Assembly (NCBI GenBank): GCA_946480465.1
Contig: CAMLJY010000001.1
Location: 62,001 to 126,000, forward strand
DNA: 64,000 bases
Reading direction: 5' to 3'
From: an uncultured Burkholderiales bacterium
GTDB taxonomy: Bacteria > Pseudomonadota > Gammaproteobacteria > Burkholderiales > Burkholderiaceae
Part shown: positions 42,963 through 52,939 of the stretch, piece after piece
How the letters are laid out: every line of letters starts with the position of its first letter
How positions within the stretch are numbered: position 1 is the stretch's first letter
Notes under the pieces: model-generated
What the model saw: only the letters and a program-made list of their open reading frames with translations
Told to the model about the DNA's origin: nothing
Database searches by the model: none
Translations under genes and position numbers: made by a program

Positions 42963-43697
42963 ATGAGTTCCAAGATCCTGTTCGGCTTCCACGCCGTCAC
43001 CGTGCGGCTCAAGACCGCGCCCGAGTCCATCGTCGAGATCCACGTCGACGCCACGCGCCGCGACGCCCGCATGCGCCAGTTCGCCGAGCGCGCCGAGGCC
43101 GCCGGCGCCAAGCTGGTCGACAGCGACGACGCCCGCCTCACCGGCCTGGCCGGCTCGCCGCGACACCAGGGCGTGGTGGCGCGGGTGCAGCCGCTGAAGG
43201 GCCGGCATTCGCTGGACGAGGTGCTCGACGAGGTCGACGGCCCGCCGCTGATCCTGGTGCTGGACGGCGTGACCGACCCGCACAACCTGGGCGCCTGCCT
43301 GCGCGTGGCCGACGGTGCCGGCGCGCATGCGGTGGTGGCGCCCAAGGACCATGCGGTCGGCATCAATGCCACGGTGTCCAAGGTGGCCAGCGGTGCCGCG
43401 GAGACCGTGCCCTACCTGATGGTCACCAACCTGGCGCGCACGCTCAACGAGCTGAAGGAGCGCGACATCCGCATCGTCGGCTTCAGCGACGATGCCGAGC
43501 GCACGCTCTACGACGTCGACCTCAGCGGCCCGGTCGCGCTGGTGCTGGGTGCCGAGGGCCCCGGCATGCGGCAGCTCACCCGCAAGACCTGCGACGAACT
43601 GGTGCGCATTCCGATGGCGGGGGCGGTGGAAAGCCTCAACGTCTCGGTCGCCTCGGGCGTGTGCCTGTACGAGGCGCGGCGCCAACGGCTGAGATGA
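42963..43697 (+). CDS. rlmB: 23S rRNA (guanosine-2251-2'-O)-methyltransferase RlmB
   Basis: The 244-residue product is a SPOUT methyltransferase with an N-terminal RNA-binding domain ([20 protein letters not shown]) and the trefoil-knot domain: [20 protein letters not shown] (motif 1), [20 protein letters not shown] (motif 2) and [20 protein letters not shown] (motif 3, SAM-binding). It methylates the ribose of G2251 in the peptidyl-transferase loop. It overlaps the sirtuin gene by 4 bp (ATGA). Confidence 0.95.
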   Translation: MSSKILFGFHAVTVRLKTAPESIVEIHVDATRRDARMRQFAERAEAAGAKLVDSDDARLTGLAGSPRHQGVVARVQPLKGRHSLDEVLDEVDGPPLILVLDGVTDPHNLGACLRVADGAGAHAVVAPKDHAVGINATVSKVASGAAETVPYLMVTNLARTLNELKERDIRIVGFSDDAERTLYDVDLSGPVALVLGAEGPGMRQLTRKTCDELVRIPMAGAVESLNVSVASGVCLYEARRQRLR

Positions 43698-44467
43698 GCG
43701 TCAGCGGCACGCTGCTCGATGAACTGCGCCGCCGCGTGCAGGTGGTGCCGTCGATCTGCGTGCTGACCGGCGCCGGCATGAGCGCCGAGAGCGGCATCCC
43801 CACCTTCCGCGACGCGCTGACCGGCCTGTGGGCGCGCTTTGACCCGATGCGCCTGGCCAGCGAGGAAGGCTTTCGCGCCGACCCTGCGCTGGTGTGGAAC
43901 TGGTATGCCGAACGCCGTGCCGGCGTGCGGGCCGCGCAGCCGAATGCCGGCCACCACGCGCTGGCCGCCTTCGCGCGGCGCCACCCTGGCCGGCTGACCG
44001 TGGTGACGCAGAACGTCGACGACCTGCACCAGCGTGCCGGCAACACCGACACGATCCGCCTGCATGGCGACATCCTGGCCGACCGCTGGTTCGACGCCTG
44101 TGCCCGGGCGCGCGGCGGCGGCCTGGTGTGCGACACCGACTGGGCTGCGCCCGGTGCGCCGCCCTGCTGTGCCGAGTGCGGCAACCGCGTCCGCCCCGGC
44201 GTGGTGTGGTTCGGCGAAGCGCTGCCGCTGGCGGCCCTGCAGTCGGCCGAAGCGGCGGCGTCGGGCTGTGCGCTGATGCTGGTGGTCGGCACCTCGGGCG
44301 CCGTGTGGCCCGCGGCCGGACTGGCAGCGCGTGCGCGCCGGGCGGGCGCTTACGTCGCGATCGTCAACCCGCAGCCCAGCGAGATCGACGACGATGCCCA
44401 TGCCGTGCTGCGGGGCACGGCGGCGGACCTGTTGCCGCGTCTCTTCGGTGATAGCGGCGACGCCTGA
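43694..44467 (+). CDS. NAD-dependent protein deacylase, class III sirtuin (CobB-type)
   Basis: The 257-residue product has the sirtuin motifs [15 protein letters not shown] (26-40), [12 protein letters not shown] (105-116) and catalytic His124 (RLHGD), plus a cysteine set for zinc (C136, C146, C159, C162). The pair Tyr71 and Arg74 (WYAERR) is the class III signature that binds the carboxylate of succinyl- or malonyl-lysine. So desuccinylase activity is likely besides deacetylation. It overlaps rlmB by 4 bp, and upp follows 71 bp downstream. Confidence 0.92.
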   Translation: MSVSGTLLDELRRRVQVVPSICVLTGAGMSAESGIPTFRDALTGLWARFDPMRLASEEGFRADPALVWNWYAERRAGVRAAQPNAGHHALAAFARRHPGRLTVVTQNVDDLHQRAGNTDTIRLHGDILADRWFDACARARGGGLVCDTDWAAPGAPPCCAECGNRVRPGVVWFGEALPLAALQSAEAAASGCALMLVVGTSGAVWPAAGLAARARRAGAYVAIVNPQPSEIDDDAHAVLRGTAADLLPRLFGDSGDA

Positions 44468-44486
44468 CGTCGCGGCGCGCATGCCG

Positions 44487-44500
44487 GCCGCCTACACTGG
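44487..44500 (+). promoter_or_regulatory. Promoter-like element GCCGCCTACACTGG before upp
   Basis: TACACT (44493-44498) could be a -10 hexamer 41 bp before the upp start. The same 14-base context occurs at 26001 and 49025. No clear -35 is visible. Confidence 0.4.
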
Positions 44501-44538
44501 CGGCTCCGCCGCCGCCGGCCCCTCGTTCGAGCGTTCCC

Positions 44539-45180
44539 ATGCCCGTCATCGCCGTTTCCCATCCGCTGGTTCGCCACAAGATCGGCTTGCTGCGCGAAGC
44601 CGACATCTCCACCAAGAAGTTCCGCGAGCTGACGCACGAACTGGCGCGGCTGCTGGCCTACGAGGCGACCGCGGATTTCCCGCTCGAGCGCACCACCATC
44701 CAGTGCTGGAGCGGCCCGGTCGAGATCGACCAGATCGCCGGCCGCAAGGTCACCATCGTGCCCATCCTGCGCGCGGGCCTGGGCATGCTGGACGGCGTGC
44801 TGGACCTGGTGCCCAACGCGAAGATCAGCGTCGTCGGCCTCTCGCGCGACCACGAGACGCTGCAGCCGGTGCACTACTTCGAGAAGTTCGTCGGCCACCT
44901 GGAGGAGCGCACCGCGATCATCGTCGACCCGATGTTGGCCACTGCCGGCTCGATGATCGCCACCATCGACCTGCTGAAGAAGCGCGGCTGCCAGGACATC
45001 CGGGCGCTGGTGCTGGTGGCCGCGCCCGAAGGCATCAAGGCCATCGAGGACGCCCACCCGGACGTGCGCTGCTGGACCGCGGCGATCGACAGCCACCTGA
45101 ACGAGATCGGCTACATCATCCCGGGCCTGGGCGACGCTGGCGACAAGATCTTCGGCACCAAGGATGAAGAGACGCGCTGA
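44539..45180 (+). CDS. upp: Uracil phosphoribosyltransferase
   Basis: The 213-residue product matches Upp in length and sequence: [20 protein letters not shown] at the start, [37 protein letters not shown] (PRPP-binding loop) and the C-terminal [18 protein letters not shown], the uracil-binding segment. It salvages uracil to UMP using PRPP. Its last 65 bp overlap, on the other strand, the tail of the PEP-CTERM protein gene. Confidence 0.96.
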   Translation: MPVIAVSHPLVRHKIGLLREADISTKKFRELTHELARLLAYEATADFPLERTTIQCWSGPVEIDQIAGRKVTIVPILRAGLGMLDGVLDLVPNAKISVVGLSRDHETLQPVHYFEKFVGHLEERTAIIVDPMLATAGSMIATIDLLKKRGCQDIRALVLVAAPEGIKAIEDAHPDVRCWTAAIDSHLNEIGYIIPGLGDAGDKIFGTKDEETR

Positions 45181-45973
45181 TCCGCCTCCGCCCGGAGGTG
45201 GCGCCCAGTGCCGCCAGCCCGAGCGCCAGCAGGGGCAGTGAACCCGGCTCGGGCACGAAGAACTTGTCGATGTCGAACGAGAGCGCCTCGCCCGCGTGCA
45301 GCGTCAGGTCCCACTGGAAGGCAAAGCTGCCGTCCCCGGGCCCGAAAGGCAGGCCGCTGTCGTTCAACTCGGTGGTGCCGAAGTCGTTGAGCGACAGGAA
45401 CAACTCGCCGAATGAGCCGGCTTGGTAGGCGGTGGGCAGCAGGGATGAGCTGACCCGCAGATCCATGCTGCCGTCGGTCTGGCGCACGCCGGCCGCTCCG
45501 CCGCTCAGGCGATCCTGGCCACCGAAGCCGCCCAGGTCGAAGTCCGCTTCCATGAAGAGCGACAGCACCAGCGGCACCGTGCCGGTGTTGCGCAGCGTGA
45601 CGTTCTCGCGCAGTTCCGCATTGCGTTCACCTGCCGCGCCGCCGTTCAGCGTGTAGGCCAGATCCACTGCGAGGGCGCCGCCGGCATAGCTCAGGTCAAT
45701 GCGGTTGCCGGCCGAGGTGCTGCCGGTCAGGGCGAGCGTGTGCAACGGTGCTTCGTAGGACTGGCCTTCGAGCCGGTACCAGAACCATTGCTCGAAGAGC
45801 TGCTCGGTGCCGTTCACCGTGAAGGAGGACAGGCCGTACACCGACGCCGGGTCGACGGTGATGGCGGCGTTGCCATCGGTCACGGACAGCGGCGCGGCCG
45901 TGGCCGCCGTGGCCGCCAGGACCGCGGCGATGCTGGTGCCCAGCCGGCGCAGGAAGAGGTGTGATGCAGTCAT
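45116..45973 (-). CDS. PEP-CTERM sorted exported protein with unusual extended tail
   Basis: The 285-residue product has a signal peptide ([18 protein letters not shown]) and a beta-rich middle. The PEP-CTERM signal is at 240-264: [18 protein letters not shown], then the basic cluster GRRR. PEP-CTERM proteins are processed by an exosortase and sent to the outer surface. Normally the chain ends just after the basic cluster. Here 21 more residues (arginine- and cysteine-rich) follow, because the frame runs into the 3' end of upp. No exosortase gene lies in the window. A lost stop codon is possible. Confidence 0.85.
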   Translation of the reverse strand: MTASHLFLRRLGTSIAAVLAATAATAAPLSVTDGNAAITVDPASVYGLSSFTVNGTEQLFEQWFWYRLEGQSYEAPLHTLALTGSTSAGNRIDLSYAGGALAVDLAYTLNGGAAGERNAELRENVTLRNTGTVPLVLSLFMEADFDLGGFGGQDRLSGGAAGVRQTDGSMDLRVSSSLLPTAYQAGSFGELFLSLNDFGTTELNDSGLPFGPGDGSFAFQWDLTLHAGEALSFDIDKFFVPEPGSLPLLALGLAALGATSGRRRISASLHPWCRRSCRQRRPGPG

Positions 45974-45990
45974 GGGGTGGTCTCCGTGCG

Positions 45991-47352
45991 TCAGGGCTTG
46001 CAGTTCAGATTGAGAAACCGATTGGTCACCTTGCCCGTCTTGTCGACGGAGATCGAGGTTTCCCAACTGCAAGAGCAGGGCGCCGCGCCGTTCGGTCCAC
46101 TGACCGTCGCCTCGAACAGCGCGCGCCGGGTGTAACCGTGGTCCTGGATCTCCTTGCGGCTCAGGCGCACCTTTCCCGGGGCGTCGAGCCACAGGATGCG
46201 GCGCTCGTCTTCGTAGCGCTTGAAACCGGGCGGTTGCTTGTCGTCGTTGCGGGCGCCGCGAGCGGTGACGCCGCCGTGGTAGTCGTCGTCGCACCAGCCG
46301 GCGTCTCCGGGGCCGCAATCGCCGCTGCCGTTCTTGCGCCCGGCGAAGGGGTCGGTGTCCGATCGCGACGAGTCGTAGCGGGGGTCGGAACTGAGGGCGC
46401 CGTTCTTCTTGCGCTGCACGCCGTTGGCCGTCGCGATGCGCTGGACGCGCTGTCCTTCCTCGCACAGCTGCGGCTTGCTCAGGGGCTGCAGCTCGGCGAT
46501 CACCTCGAAGCGGAAGCCGACGTCGAAGTCGGCCTTCGTCATGTCGAGCTGGTCACCGGTGGCTGGGTGATTGAACACGCCCAGTGCGCGCTGATCTTCC
46601 TTTGCAAAACGGTACGGGGTGCCGGAGAAGCTCAACGCGTCCGGCCCCTCGACCGCGCCGGCGGACTTCACCGTCATGCTCTTGCAGCCGCAGGTGTTCT
46701 TCTCCTTCTCCTTGAACACGCCCTGGGCAGCCAGCGCCAGCATGGTGTGCCGCGTCGACGTGCCGCCTTGGTCGTCCGTCACCGTCAGGGCGATGCCGTA
46801 GGTGCCGGGACCAGGGAAGCGGTGGTCGAGCAGGGGGCCCTTGCCACGCGTGCCGTCGCCGAAGTCCCAGTCATAGTCGACGATCAGCCCATCCGGGTCG
46901 GATGAGCTGCGCGCGTCGTGGCGCAGCGTGAAGGGCAGGCTGGTGCGCGTGGTCGTGGCCTGGGCCTCGGGCTGGGCATTGAGGCGCACCTCCACCACAT
47001 CGCTCAGCACCTCGGTCAGGGCCAGGTCCGTCAGCCGTGCCCGAAGGTAGTAGGTGCCTGCGGGCAGGGCCCCCGCGTTCCACAGCACGGCGAACTCGGC
47101 CATGCCGTCCGGCGCGGGCGCGGTGATCGGCAGCCAGGCCGACAGGTCGCGCGAGTACTCGAAGTCGACCGACTTGACCTGGGTCGGATCGATGGCGGCG
47201 TCGACCCGTGCGGCCACCATGGCACCGACGTTGACGATGCCGTGCGGCAGGGGGGCGACGATCTCGATTGGCGCCGCGGCGGCGGCGTTCAGTGCACCCG
47301 CGAGGAGCACGAGTCCGGCCCGCAGCGCGGGCCGCAGGAATCGTTTCGGCAT
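45991..47352 (-). CDS. Exported PKD-domain protein
   Basis: The 453-residue product has a signal peptide (LRAGLVLLAGALNAAAAAP), an N-terminal Ig-like segment (FEYSRDLSAWLPITAP), and a PKD domain near residues 150-210 (YDWDFGDGTRGKGPLLDHRF, then GTYGIALTVTDDQGG). The C-terminal half is less familiar, with paired cysteines (NTCGCKS, GDCGPGDAGWCDDD, APCSCSW) that suggest disulfides. It precedes the PEP-CTERM gene by 17 bp in the same direction, so the two may form a secreted pair. Function is unknown. Confidence 0.83.
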   Translation of the reverse strand: MPKRFLRPALRAGLVLLAGALNAAAAAPIEIVAPLPHGIVNVGAMVAARVDAAIDPTQVKSVDFEYSRDLSAWLPITAPAPDGMAEFAVLWNAGALPAGTYYLRARLTDLALTEVLSDVVEVRLNAQPEAQATTTRTSLPFTLRHDARSSSDPDGLIVDYDWDFGDGTRGKGPLLDHRFPGPGTYGIALTVTDDQGGTSTRHTMLALAAQGVFKEKEKNTCGCKSMTVKSAGAVEGPDALSFSGTPYRFAKEDQRALGVFNHPATGDQLDMTKADFDVGFRFEVIAELQPLSKPQLCEEGQRVQRIATANGVQRKKNGALSSDPRYDSSRSDTDPFAGRKNGSGDCGPGDAGWCDDDYHGGVTARGARNDDKQPPGFKRYEDERRILWLDAPGKVRLSRKEIQDHGYTRRALFEATVSGPNGAAPCSCSWETSISVDKTGKVTNRFLNLNCKP

Positions 47353-47490
47353 GTTCGTTCACTCCAGGTTGGAGGGCGTCGCCCCAGCAGGTTGCAGTGG
47401 CTTGTGCTGGCAGGCCGCTCCGATAAACTGCATGAAGAGCGTGTGGTTCGACGCGATGCACGCCCCGTGCCATCTCCAGGCGCGACGGTC

Positions 47491-48000
47491 ATGGACGACT
47501 CAAGCGTTGCCGCATCGCGGGCCAGCCCCGCCGGGTCCATGCGAAGGCTCCAACCTCCCCGGGAAGCCGCCGTGCGCGATGCGCTGGCGGCCGAGCAGCG
47601 GCGTTCTGCCGAACTTCGTCGGCTGCACAGGCTGCACGCGGTGCTGCTCGTGGCCATCGGCCACAGTTGCTACGACGTGGCCGACTGGTTTGGCGAAGAC
47701 CCGCGCAGCATCGAACGCTGGGTGCATGCATTCCAACGCGAGGGGCTGGCCGGCCTGATGTCGCGCCGCGGCGGCGGCCGCCCGTCCCGGCTGGACGCGG
47801 CGCAACGCTTGCGCCTGGCCGGCGAACTGCTGGTGTCTCCAGCGTTGCTCGGCTATGGCCAGGCCCGCTGGAGCGGCAAGCTGGTGGTCCTGCACCTGCA
47901 GCGCCACTACGGCGTGGCCATGAGCCTGCGGCAGTGCCAGCGCCTCATGGGGCGGCTCGCGCCATTGCCCCCCGCACCGCCCTCGATGCGGCAGCGGTAA
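47491..48000 (+). CDS. Stand-alone helix-turn-helix protein resembling IS630-family transposase N-terminus
   Basis: The 169-residue product has a helix-turn-helix like those of IS630/Tc1-type transposases ([60 protein letters not shown]). A second winged segment follows ([40 protein letters not shown]). The DDE catalytic domain that should follow is missing; the frame ends cleanly, and no terminal inverted repeats are seen. It may be a domesticated DNA-binding protein or a transposase remnant. Confidence 0.72.
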   Translation: MDDSSVAASRASPAGSMRRLQPPREAAVRDALAAEQRRSAELRRLHRLHAVLLVAIGHSCYDVADWFGEDPRSIERWVHAFQREGLAGLMSRRGGGRPSRLDAAQRLRLAGELLVSPALLGYGQARWSGKLVVLHLQRHYGVAMSLRQCQRLMGRLAPLPPAPPSMRQR

Positions 48001-48175
48001 GGGCGCGCGGGGTGCCGGTCCGGCGCTCCGCCTGCCGATGCCGGGCACGTCATGTCAAGCCGGCCGACAGCATGGATGCGTGCCCTGGCCGGTGCCGCAT
48101 GGGCGCTTTCGGTACCATCGCGCCCGTTTTCTTCATTGCGCGTCGATGAACGCGCGCGACCAGGAGCTTTTGACC

Positions 48176-48997
48176 ATGGCCATGGATGTCGTCGACTACG
48201 AGATCAAGGGTTCTGAAATGCAATTCGTCGAGGTCGAGCTCGACCCCGGCGAGGCAGCGGTCGGCGAAGCCGGCAGCATGTTCTTCATGGACGCCGGCAT
48301 CGGCATGGACACCGTGTTCGGCGACGGCTCCAAGAGCGGTGGCGGCGGCTTCTTCGGCAAGCTGCTGGGCGCGGGCAAGCGCCTGATCACCGGCGAATCG
48401 CTGTTCACCACCGTCTACACCAACAACGCCCACCAGAAGCAGCGTGTCGCCTTCGGCGCGCCATACCCCGGCAAGATCCTGCCGATGGACCTGTCCAAGC
48501 TGGGCGGCATGCTGATCTGCCAGAAGGACTCGTTCCTGTGCGCCGCGCGCGGGGTGTCGCTGGGCATCGCGCTGCAGCAGAAGCTGTCGGTCGGCTTCTT
48601 CGGCGGCGAGGGCTTCATCATGCAGAAGCTCGAAGGTGACGGCCTTGCCTTCGTGCATGCCGGCGGCACCGTGGTCAAGCGCGAGCTGCAGCCCGGCCAG
48701 ACCCTGCTGGTGGACACCGGCTGCGTGGTCGCCTACACGCCCAACGTCAACTTCGAGATCCAGTACGTCGGCAAGATCAAGACGGCGCTGTTCGGCGGCG
48801 AGGGCCTGTTCTTCGCCAAGCTGACCGGCCCCGGCACCATCTGGCTGCAGAGCCTGCCGTTCTCGCGCCTGGCCAGCCGCGTCTTCGCGGCGGCGCCGCA
48901 GACCGGCGGCGGCGGCCGCGACGAAGGCTCGGTGCTGGGCGGCATCGCCACCGGTGGGTTGCTGGGAGGAATTCTCGGCGGCGGCGACGACGATTGA
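48176..48997 (+). CDS. AIM24/TIGR00266-family protein
   Basis: The 273-residue product belongs to the TIGR00266/AIM24 beta-helical family: [60 protein letters not shown] and [20 protein letters not shown]. The tail is glycine-rich and acidic ([14 protein letters not shown]). The function is unproved. The ATG at 48176 is chosen because AGGAG (48162-48166) stands 9 bases before it; an ATG at 48146 is less well placed. Confidence 0.9.
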   Translation: MAMDVVDYEIKGSEMQFVEVELDPGEAAVGEAGSMFFMDAGIGMDTVFGDGSKSGGGGFFGKLLGAGKRLITGESLFTTVYTNNAHQKQRVAFGAPYPGKILPMDLSKLGGMLICQKDSFLCAARGVSLGIALQQKLSVGFFGGEGFIMQKLEGDGLAFVHAGGTVVKRELQPGQTLLVDTGCVVAYTPNVNFEIQYVGKIKTALFGGEGLFFAKLTGPGTIWLQSLPFSRLASRVFAAAPQTGGGGRDEGSVLGGIATGGLLGGILGGGDDD

Positions 48998-49024
48998 CCT
49001 GTCGCAGCCCCACCGGCCGGGGCC

Positions 49025-49067
49025 GCCGCCTACACTAGCGCCTGCGCGGGCCCCAGGGCCCGCGCAG
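49025..49067 (+). promoter_or_regulatory. Promoter-like element followed by 12-bp-stem hairpin, upstream of YVTN gene
   Basis: GCCGCCTACACTAG (49025-49038) has a -10-like TACACT. It is followed at 49042-49067 by a perfect inverted repeat with 12-bp arms (CTGCGCGGGCCC, CA, GGGCCCGCGCAG). If transcription begins near 49043, the hairpin would form the very 5' end of the mRNA. Confidence 0.4.
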
Positions 49068-49099
49068 CTGTCTCGGCCGTCCTCTCTCGCTGCCCCACC

Positions 49100-50104
49100 A
49101 TGTCGTTTCCTTCCCTGCGGCGCTGTGCCGCCGCGCTGGCGCTGCTGTGTGCGCTGGCGCCCCTGGCCTCCCTGGCCGACGGCGGGCCGCGGCCGGTGTT
49201 CGTGCTCAATTCGCTGGATGCGTCGATCAGCGTCATCGACCCCGCCAACTTCACCGAGCGCAAGCGCATCCCCACCGGCAAGGAGCCGCACCACCTGTAC
49301 CTGACGCCGGACCAGAAGAGCCTGATCGTCGCCAACGCGATGAGCAACTCGCTGACCTTCATCGACCCGGTCACCGCCGAGGTGCAGCGCACGATCAACG
49401 ACATCGACGATCCCTACCAGCTGCGCTTCTCGCCGGACATGAAGTGGTTCGTCACCGCCGCCAACCGGCTCGACCATGTCGACCTGTACCGCTGGCAGCC
49501 ACAGGACGCGGCGCAGCCGGTGAAGCTGGTCAAGCGCATCCCGGCGGCCAAGACGCCGAGCCACCTGGCCATCGATTCGAAGAGCACGGTGGTCTACGTC
49601 TCGCTGCAGGACAGCGACGAGCTGATGGCGATCGACCTCGCCACGCAGGCGCCGCGCTGGAAGGTCTCGATCGGCAAGATGCCGGCGGACGTCTACCTGT
49701 CGCCGGACAACAAGCGCCTCTTCGTCGGCCTCACCGGCGACCGCTTCGTCGAGGCCTACGACGTCTCCGGCGCGGCCCCGAAGCTGCTGCAGCGCATCGG
49801 CACCGGGGACGGTGCGCACGCCTTCCGCGCCAAGGGCGACGGCAGGCACCTTCTCGTCAGCAACCGCGTCGCCAACTCGATCAGCATGATCGACATGCAG
49901 ACGATGGCCGTCGTCGCGCAACTGCCCGCGCCCGGTGGCCCGGACTGCATCGAGCTGATGGCCGACGGCCGCACGCTGATGTTCAGCTCGCGCTGGGCGC
50001 GCAAGCTCAGCTTCGTCGATCTCGACAGCCGCAAGCTGGTGCGGCAGGTCCCGGTGGGCCGCTCGCCGCATGGCGTGTGGACGCTGGACCATGCGCCTCG
50101 ATAA
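49100..50104 (+). CDS. YVTN-family beta-propeller protein, exported
   Basis: The 334-residue product has a signal peptide (RRCAAALALLCALAPLASLA) and a seven-bladed type of repeat: FVLNSLDASISVIDPANFTE, TPDQKSLIVANAMSNSLTFI, SIGKMPADVYLSPDNKRLFV and VGRSPHGVWTLDHAPR. These YncE-like proteins sit in the periplasm and may bind DNA or cofactors; here the role is unknown. It overlaps the deacetylase gene by 14 bp and starts an envelope-type run that reaches 52891. Confidence 0.87.
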   Translation: MSFPSLRRCAAALALLCALAPLASLADGGPRPVFVLNSLDASISVIDPANFTERKRIPTGKEPHHLYLTPDQKSLIVANAMSNSLTFIDPVTAEVQRTINDIDDPYQLRFSPDMKWFVTAANRLDHVDLYRWQPQDAAQPVKLVKRIPAAKTPSHLAIDSKSTVVYVSLQDSDELMAIDLATQAPRWKVSIGKMPADVYLSPDNKRLFVGLTGDRFVEAYDVSGAAPKLLQRIGTGDGAHAFRAKGDGRHLLVSNRVANSISMIDMQTMAVVAQLPAPGGPDCIELMADGRTLMFSSRWARKLSFVDLDSRKLVRQVPVGRSPHGVWTLDHAPR

Positions 50105-50903
50105 GCGCTTCCCGGCCCTTGCCCGCCACCTGGCCTGCTCGGCCTGCCTGGCGCTCGCGCCGGGCAGCGTGGCCGTCGCCGTGGCGGCGGCGCCCTGCGG
50201 CAAGCCGCTGTACCTCACATTCGATACCGGGCACATGGGCGTGGCGCCCCTGGTGGCGGACGTGCTGAAGAAGCACGGCGTGAAGGTCACCTTCTTCCTG
50301 GCCGACGAGCGCACGCAGGACGGCGGCTCCAGCCTGGACGAGCGCTGGGCGCCCTGGTGGCGCGAGCGCGCGGCCGAGGGCCATGCTTTCGGCTCGCACA
50401 CGATCACGCACCTGCGCTGGCTGGCTGATCGGGCCGGCGGCGGCTTCGAGATGCGTTCGGACTTCGGACCGCAGGCGAACCAGCGCCGCGCCGTGGATGC
50501 CGCCGCCTACTGCGCGGAGCTGGCCGCGCCGGCGGCGCGCTTCAAGGCCATCACCGGCCAATCGATGCAGGCCTGGTTCCGCGCCCCCGGCGGCAAGACC
50601 TCGCCGGCGCTGCTGAAAGCGGCGCAGGGCTGCGGCTGGTCGCACGTCGGCTGGTCCGAGGCCGGCTTCCTCGGCGACGAGCTGCCCAGCGAGCGCCATC
50701 CCAATGCGCAGCTGCTCGAGCGCGCGCTGCAGCGCATCCGCCCCGGGGACATCCTGCTCGCCCACCTTGGCATCTGGTCGCGCCGGGACCCCTGGGCGCC
50801 GGCGGTGCTGGAGCCGCTGGTCCAGGGCCTGAAGGCCAAGGGCTTCTGCTTCGCGACGCTGCGCGAGCACCCGGTGCTCGGCCGCGCCGGCACCGTGAAG
50901 TGA
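50091..50903 (+). CDS. Polysaccharide deacetylase-family (NodB-like) protein
   Basis: The 270-residue product has an export signal (LACSACLALAPGSVAVAVAA) and NodB motifs: motif 1 is LYLTFDTGH where the usual second aspartate (TFDDG) is threonine, motif 2 is SHTITH with the two metal-binding histidines, and motif 3 is FRAPGG. Change of the second motif-1 aspartate weakens but does not exclude metal-dependent deacetylation; some relatives keep TFDTGH. Its start lies 14 bp inside the YVTN gene end. The substrate may be an envelope glycan. Confidence 0.85.
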   Translation: MRLDKRFPALARHLACSACLALAPGSVAVAVAAAPCGKPLYLTFDTGHMGVAPLVADVLKKHGVKVTFFLADERTQDGGSSLDERWAPWWRERAAEGHAFGSHTITHLRWLADRAGGGFEMRSDFGPQANQRRAVDAAAYCAELAAPAARFKAITGQSMQAWFRAPGGKTSPALLKAAQGCGWSHVGWSEAGFLGDELPSERHPNAQLLERALQRIRPGDILLAHLGIWSRRDPWAPAVLEPLVQGLKAKGFCFATLREHPVLGRAGTVK

Positions 50904-50910
50904 GCGGCCC

Positions 50911-51876
50911 GTGAGCTGGAACCCGCTCGACTGGTTCGGCGACGCGCAGCAGGCCTTGTTCGAAGGCTTCGTGCAGCCGTTGCTGTTCCATGCCGGCCAG
51001 GGCAACCTGCTGGAAGACGGCTTCGACGCCACTGGCTGGCTGCTGGTCGGCCTGCTGCAGATCGGCGTGATGCTGACCTTCATGCGTGCGCTGGAGCGCT
51101 GGCGTCCCGTGGAGCCGGTGACCGACCGGGCCGCGGTGCGCACCGACGTGATCTACACGCTCATCCATCGCCTCGGCCTCTTCCGCGTTCTGATGTTCTT
51201 CACGATCGACCCGCTGTGGGACGCGCTGGCCGGCGAGGCGCGCCTGCTGGGCCTGCGCGGGCTGGACCTGGACCGGCTGTGGCCCGGCATCACCGACGTC
51301 GCGATCGTCAGCTTCATCGTCTACCTGCTCGTCTTCGACTTCGTGGACTACTGGCTGCACCGCGCGCAGCACCGCTTCCACTGGTGGTGGCAGCTGCATG
51401 CGCTGCACCACAGCCAGCGCCAGATGACGATGTGGAGCGACAACCGCAACCACCTGCTCGACGACCTGCTGCGCGACAGCCTGTTCGTGCTGCTGGCCTT
51501 CGTGATCGGCGTGCCGCCGGGGCAGTTCGTCGCGCTGGTCGCGCTGACCCAGCTGGTGGAGAGCCTGTCGCACGCCAACGTGCGCATGGACTTCGGCCGC
51601 CTCGGCAGCCGTCTGCTCGTCGGCCCACGCTTCCATCGCCTGCACCACTCGATCGGCCTGGGCCACGAAGGCGATGCGCCCGGCACGCTGGGCGGCCACA
51701 ACTTCGCCGTGCTGTTCCCGGTCTGGGACCTGCTGTTCGGCACCGCCCGCTACGACGGCCTGGACCATGCCACCGGCATCCGCGACCAGCTGCCCGAAGC
51801 GGGCGGACGCGACTACGGCCGCGGCTTCTGGGCGCAGCAGTGGCTGGGCCTGAAACGGCTGGCCGGGCGCGCTTGA
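50911..51876 (+). CDS. Sterol desaturase/fatty acid hydroxylase-family membrane protein
   Basis: The 321-residue product has about four membrane segments and the three histidine clusters of the fatty-acid hydroxylase superfamily: HRAQH (about 150), HALHHS (about 163) and HRLHH (about 246), which bind a di-iron centre. Such enzymes hydroxylate or desaturate lipids. Start is GTG at 50911, 7 bp after the deacetylase stop, so the two are likely cotranscribed. The substrate could be a membrane lipid; it is not determined. Confidence 0.9.
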   Translation: MSWNPLDWFGDAQQALFEGFVQPLLFHAGQGNLLEDGFDATGWLLVGLLQIGVMLTFMRALERWRPVEPVTDRAAVRTDVIYTLIHRLGLFRVLMFFTIDPLWDALAGEARLLGLRGLDLDRLWPGITDVAIVSFIVYLLVFDFVDYWLHRAQHRFHWWWQLHALHHSQRQMTMWSDNRNHLLDDLLRDSLFVLLAFVIGVPPGQFVALVALTQLVESLSHANVRMDFGRLGSRLLVGPRFHRLHHSIGLGHEGDAPGTLGGHNFAVLFPVWDLLFGTARYDGLDHATGIRDQLPEAGGRDYGRGFWAQQWLGLKRLAGRA

Positions 51877-51988
51877 CGCGCCCGCGGGGGAGGCCACTGC
51901 CGGGCCTGACCCCGGGCGGTGCCGCCCGAGCGGCATGGCTGACCGAGCCGCGGGCCCGCAGCCGGCCGTCGCATATCCTCGCGCCCTG

Positions 51989-52891
51989 ATGAAACCCCTG
52001 CTCGATGCCTTCTGGCGCGCCGGCGCCTATTGCCTGCACCCCAAGGTCATCGGCCTGTCGCTGCTGCCGCTGCTGCTCAGCGCCGCGCTCGCGCTGCTGC
52101 TGGGCTGGCTCTACTGGGAGCCGGCGCAGGCCGCGGTGCGTGCCACGCTGGAGGGCTGGCACCTGGTGAATGCCGCGCTGACGTGGATCGAGACGCTGTT
52201 GGGCGGCTCGTTCCGTGCGGTGCTGGCGCCACTGATCATCGTGGCCCTGGCGGTGCCGGTAGTGGTCGTGCTGTCGCTGCTGCTGGTGGCCTGGCTGATG
52301 ACGCCGGCGATCGTGCGGCTGGTCGTGGCGCGCCGGTTTCCGGCCCTGCAGAAGAAGCAGGGTGCGGGGCTGCTGCTGGGCCTGGGCTGGTCGCTGGCCT
52401 GCAGCGCGCTGGCACTGGTGCTGCTGGCCCTGAGCCTGCCGCTTTGGCTGATCCCGCCGGTGGTGCTGATCGTGCCGCCGCTGATCTGGGGCTGGCTGAC
52501 CTACCGCGTGCTGAGCTTCGACGTGCTGGCCGATCACGCCGATCGTGCCGAGCGGCGCCTGCTGATGGACCGGCACCGCTGGCAGCTGATCGCCGCCGGC
52601 GTGATCACCGGCTACCTGGGCGCGGTCCCGTCGATGCTGTGGGCCTTCAGCGTGAGCGCGCTGATCCTGGCGCCCTTCCTGATCGTCGTCTCGGTGTGGC
52701 TCTACACGCTGGTCTTCGCCTTCAGCGCCTTGTGGTTCGCGCACTTCCTGCTGGCGGCGCTGTCCGCCTTGCGGGCCGAAACCGCCGCCCCCATGCCCGC
52801 GACAGCGCTGCCGGCGGGTCCGGTCGCGCACCTCCATGGTGCGGATGGGGCTGAGCCGGATGCACCAAGATTGAGCGATCATCGGCACTGA
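51989..52891 (+). CDS. EI24/CysZ-like multi-pass membrane protein
   Basis: The 300-residue product has five or six membrane segments ([60 protein letters not shown] and others) in the EI24 pattern, with [18 protein letters not shown] at the start and [19 protein letters not shown] in the loop before the last helices. Related CysZ takes up sulfate, though many EI24 proteins have no known role. The C-terminus is hydrophilic. The end of the gene overlaps the first of two candidate NtrC sites for glnA. Confidence 0.87.
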   Translation: MKPLLDAFWRAGAYCLHPKVIGLSLLPLLLSAALALLLGWLYWEPAQAAVRATLEGWHLVNAALTWIETLLGGSFRAVLAPLIIVALAVPVVVVLSLLLVAWLMTPAIVRLVVARRFPALQKKQGAGLLLGLGWSLACSALALVLLALSLPLWLIPPVVLIVPPLIWGWLTYRVLSFDVLADHADRAERRLLMDRHRWQLIAAGVITGYLGAVPSMLWAFSVSALILAPFLIVVSVWLYTLVFAFSALWFAHFLLAALSALRAETAAPMPATALPAGPVAHLHGADGAEPDAPRLSDHRH

Positions 52892-52900
52892 ATCGGTGCA
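52861..52900 (+). promoter_or_regulatory. Two candidate NtrC binding sites upstream of glnA
   Basis: Site 1 (52861-52877) begins with a perfect half-site TGCACCA. Site 2 (52884-52900) ends with CGGTGCA, six of seven matches to TGGTGCA. Each follows the TGCACCA-N3-TGGTGCA layout imperfectly in the other half. Centres are 23 bp apart, roughly two helical turns, and lie 75 to 100 bp before the predicted start. Confidence 0.5.
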
Positions 52901-52939
52901 GATGCCGCACTATCGCGCGGCATTGCAGGGGGAAGTCCC

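Noticed and set aside
47353..48000. Complete insertion sequence around the helix-turn-helix gene
   Set aside because: No DDE catalytic segment, terminal inverted repeats or target duplication are seen.
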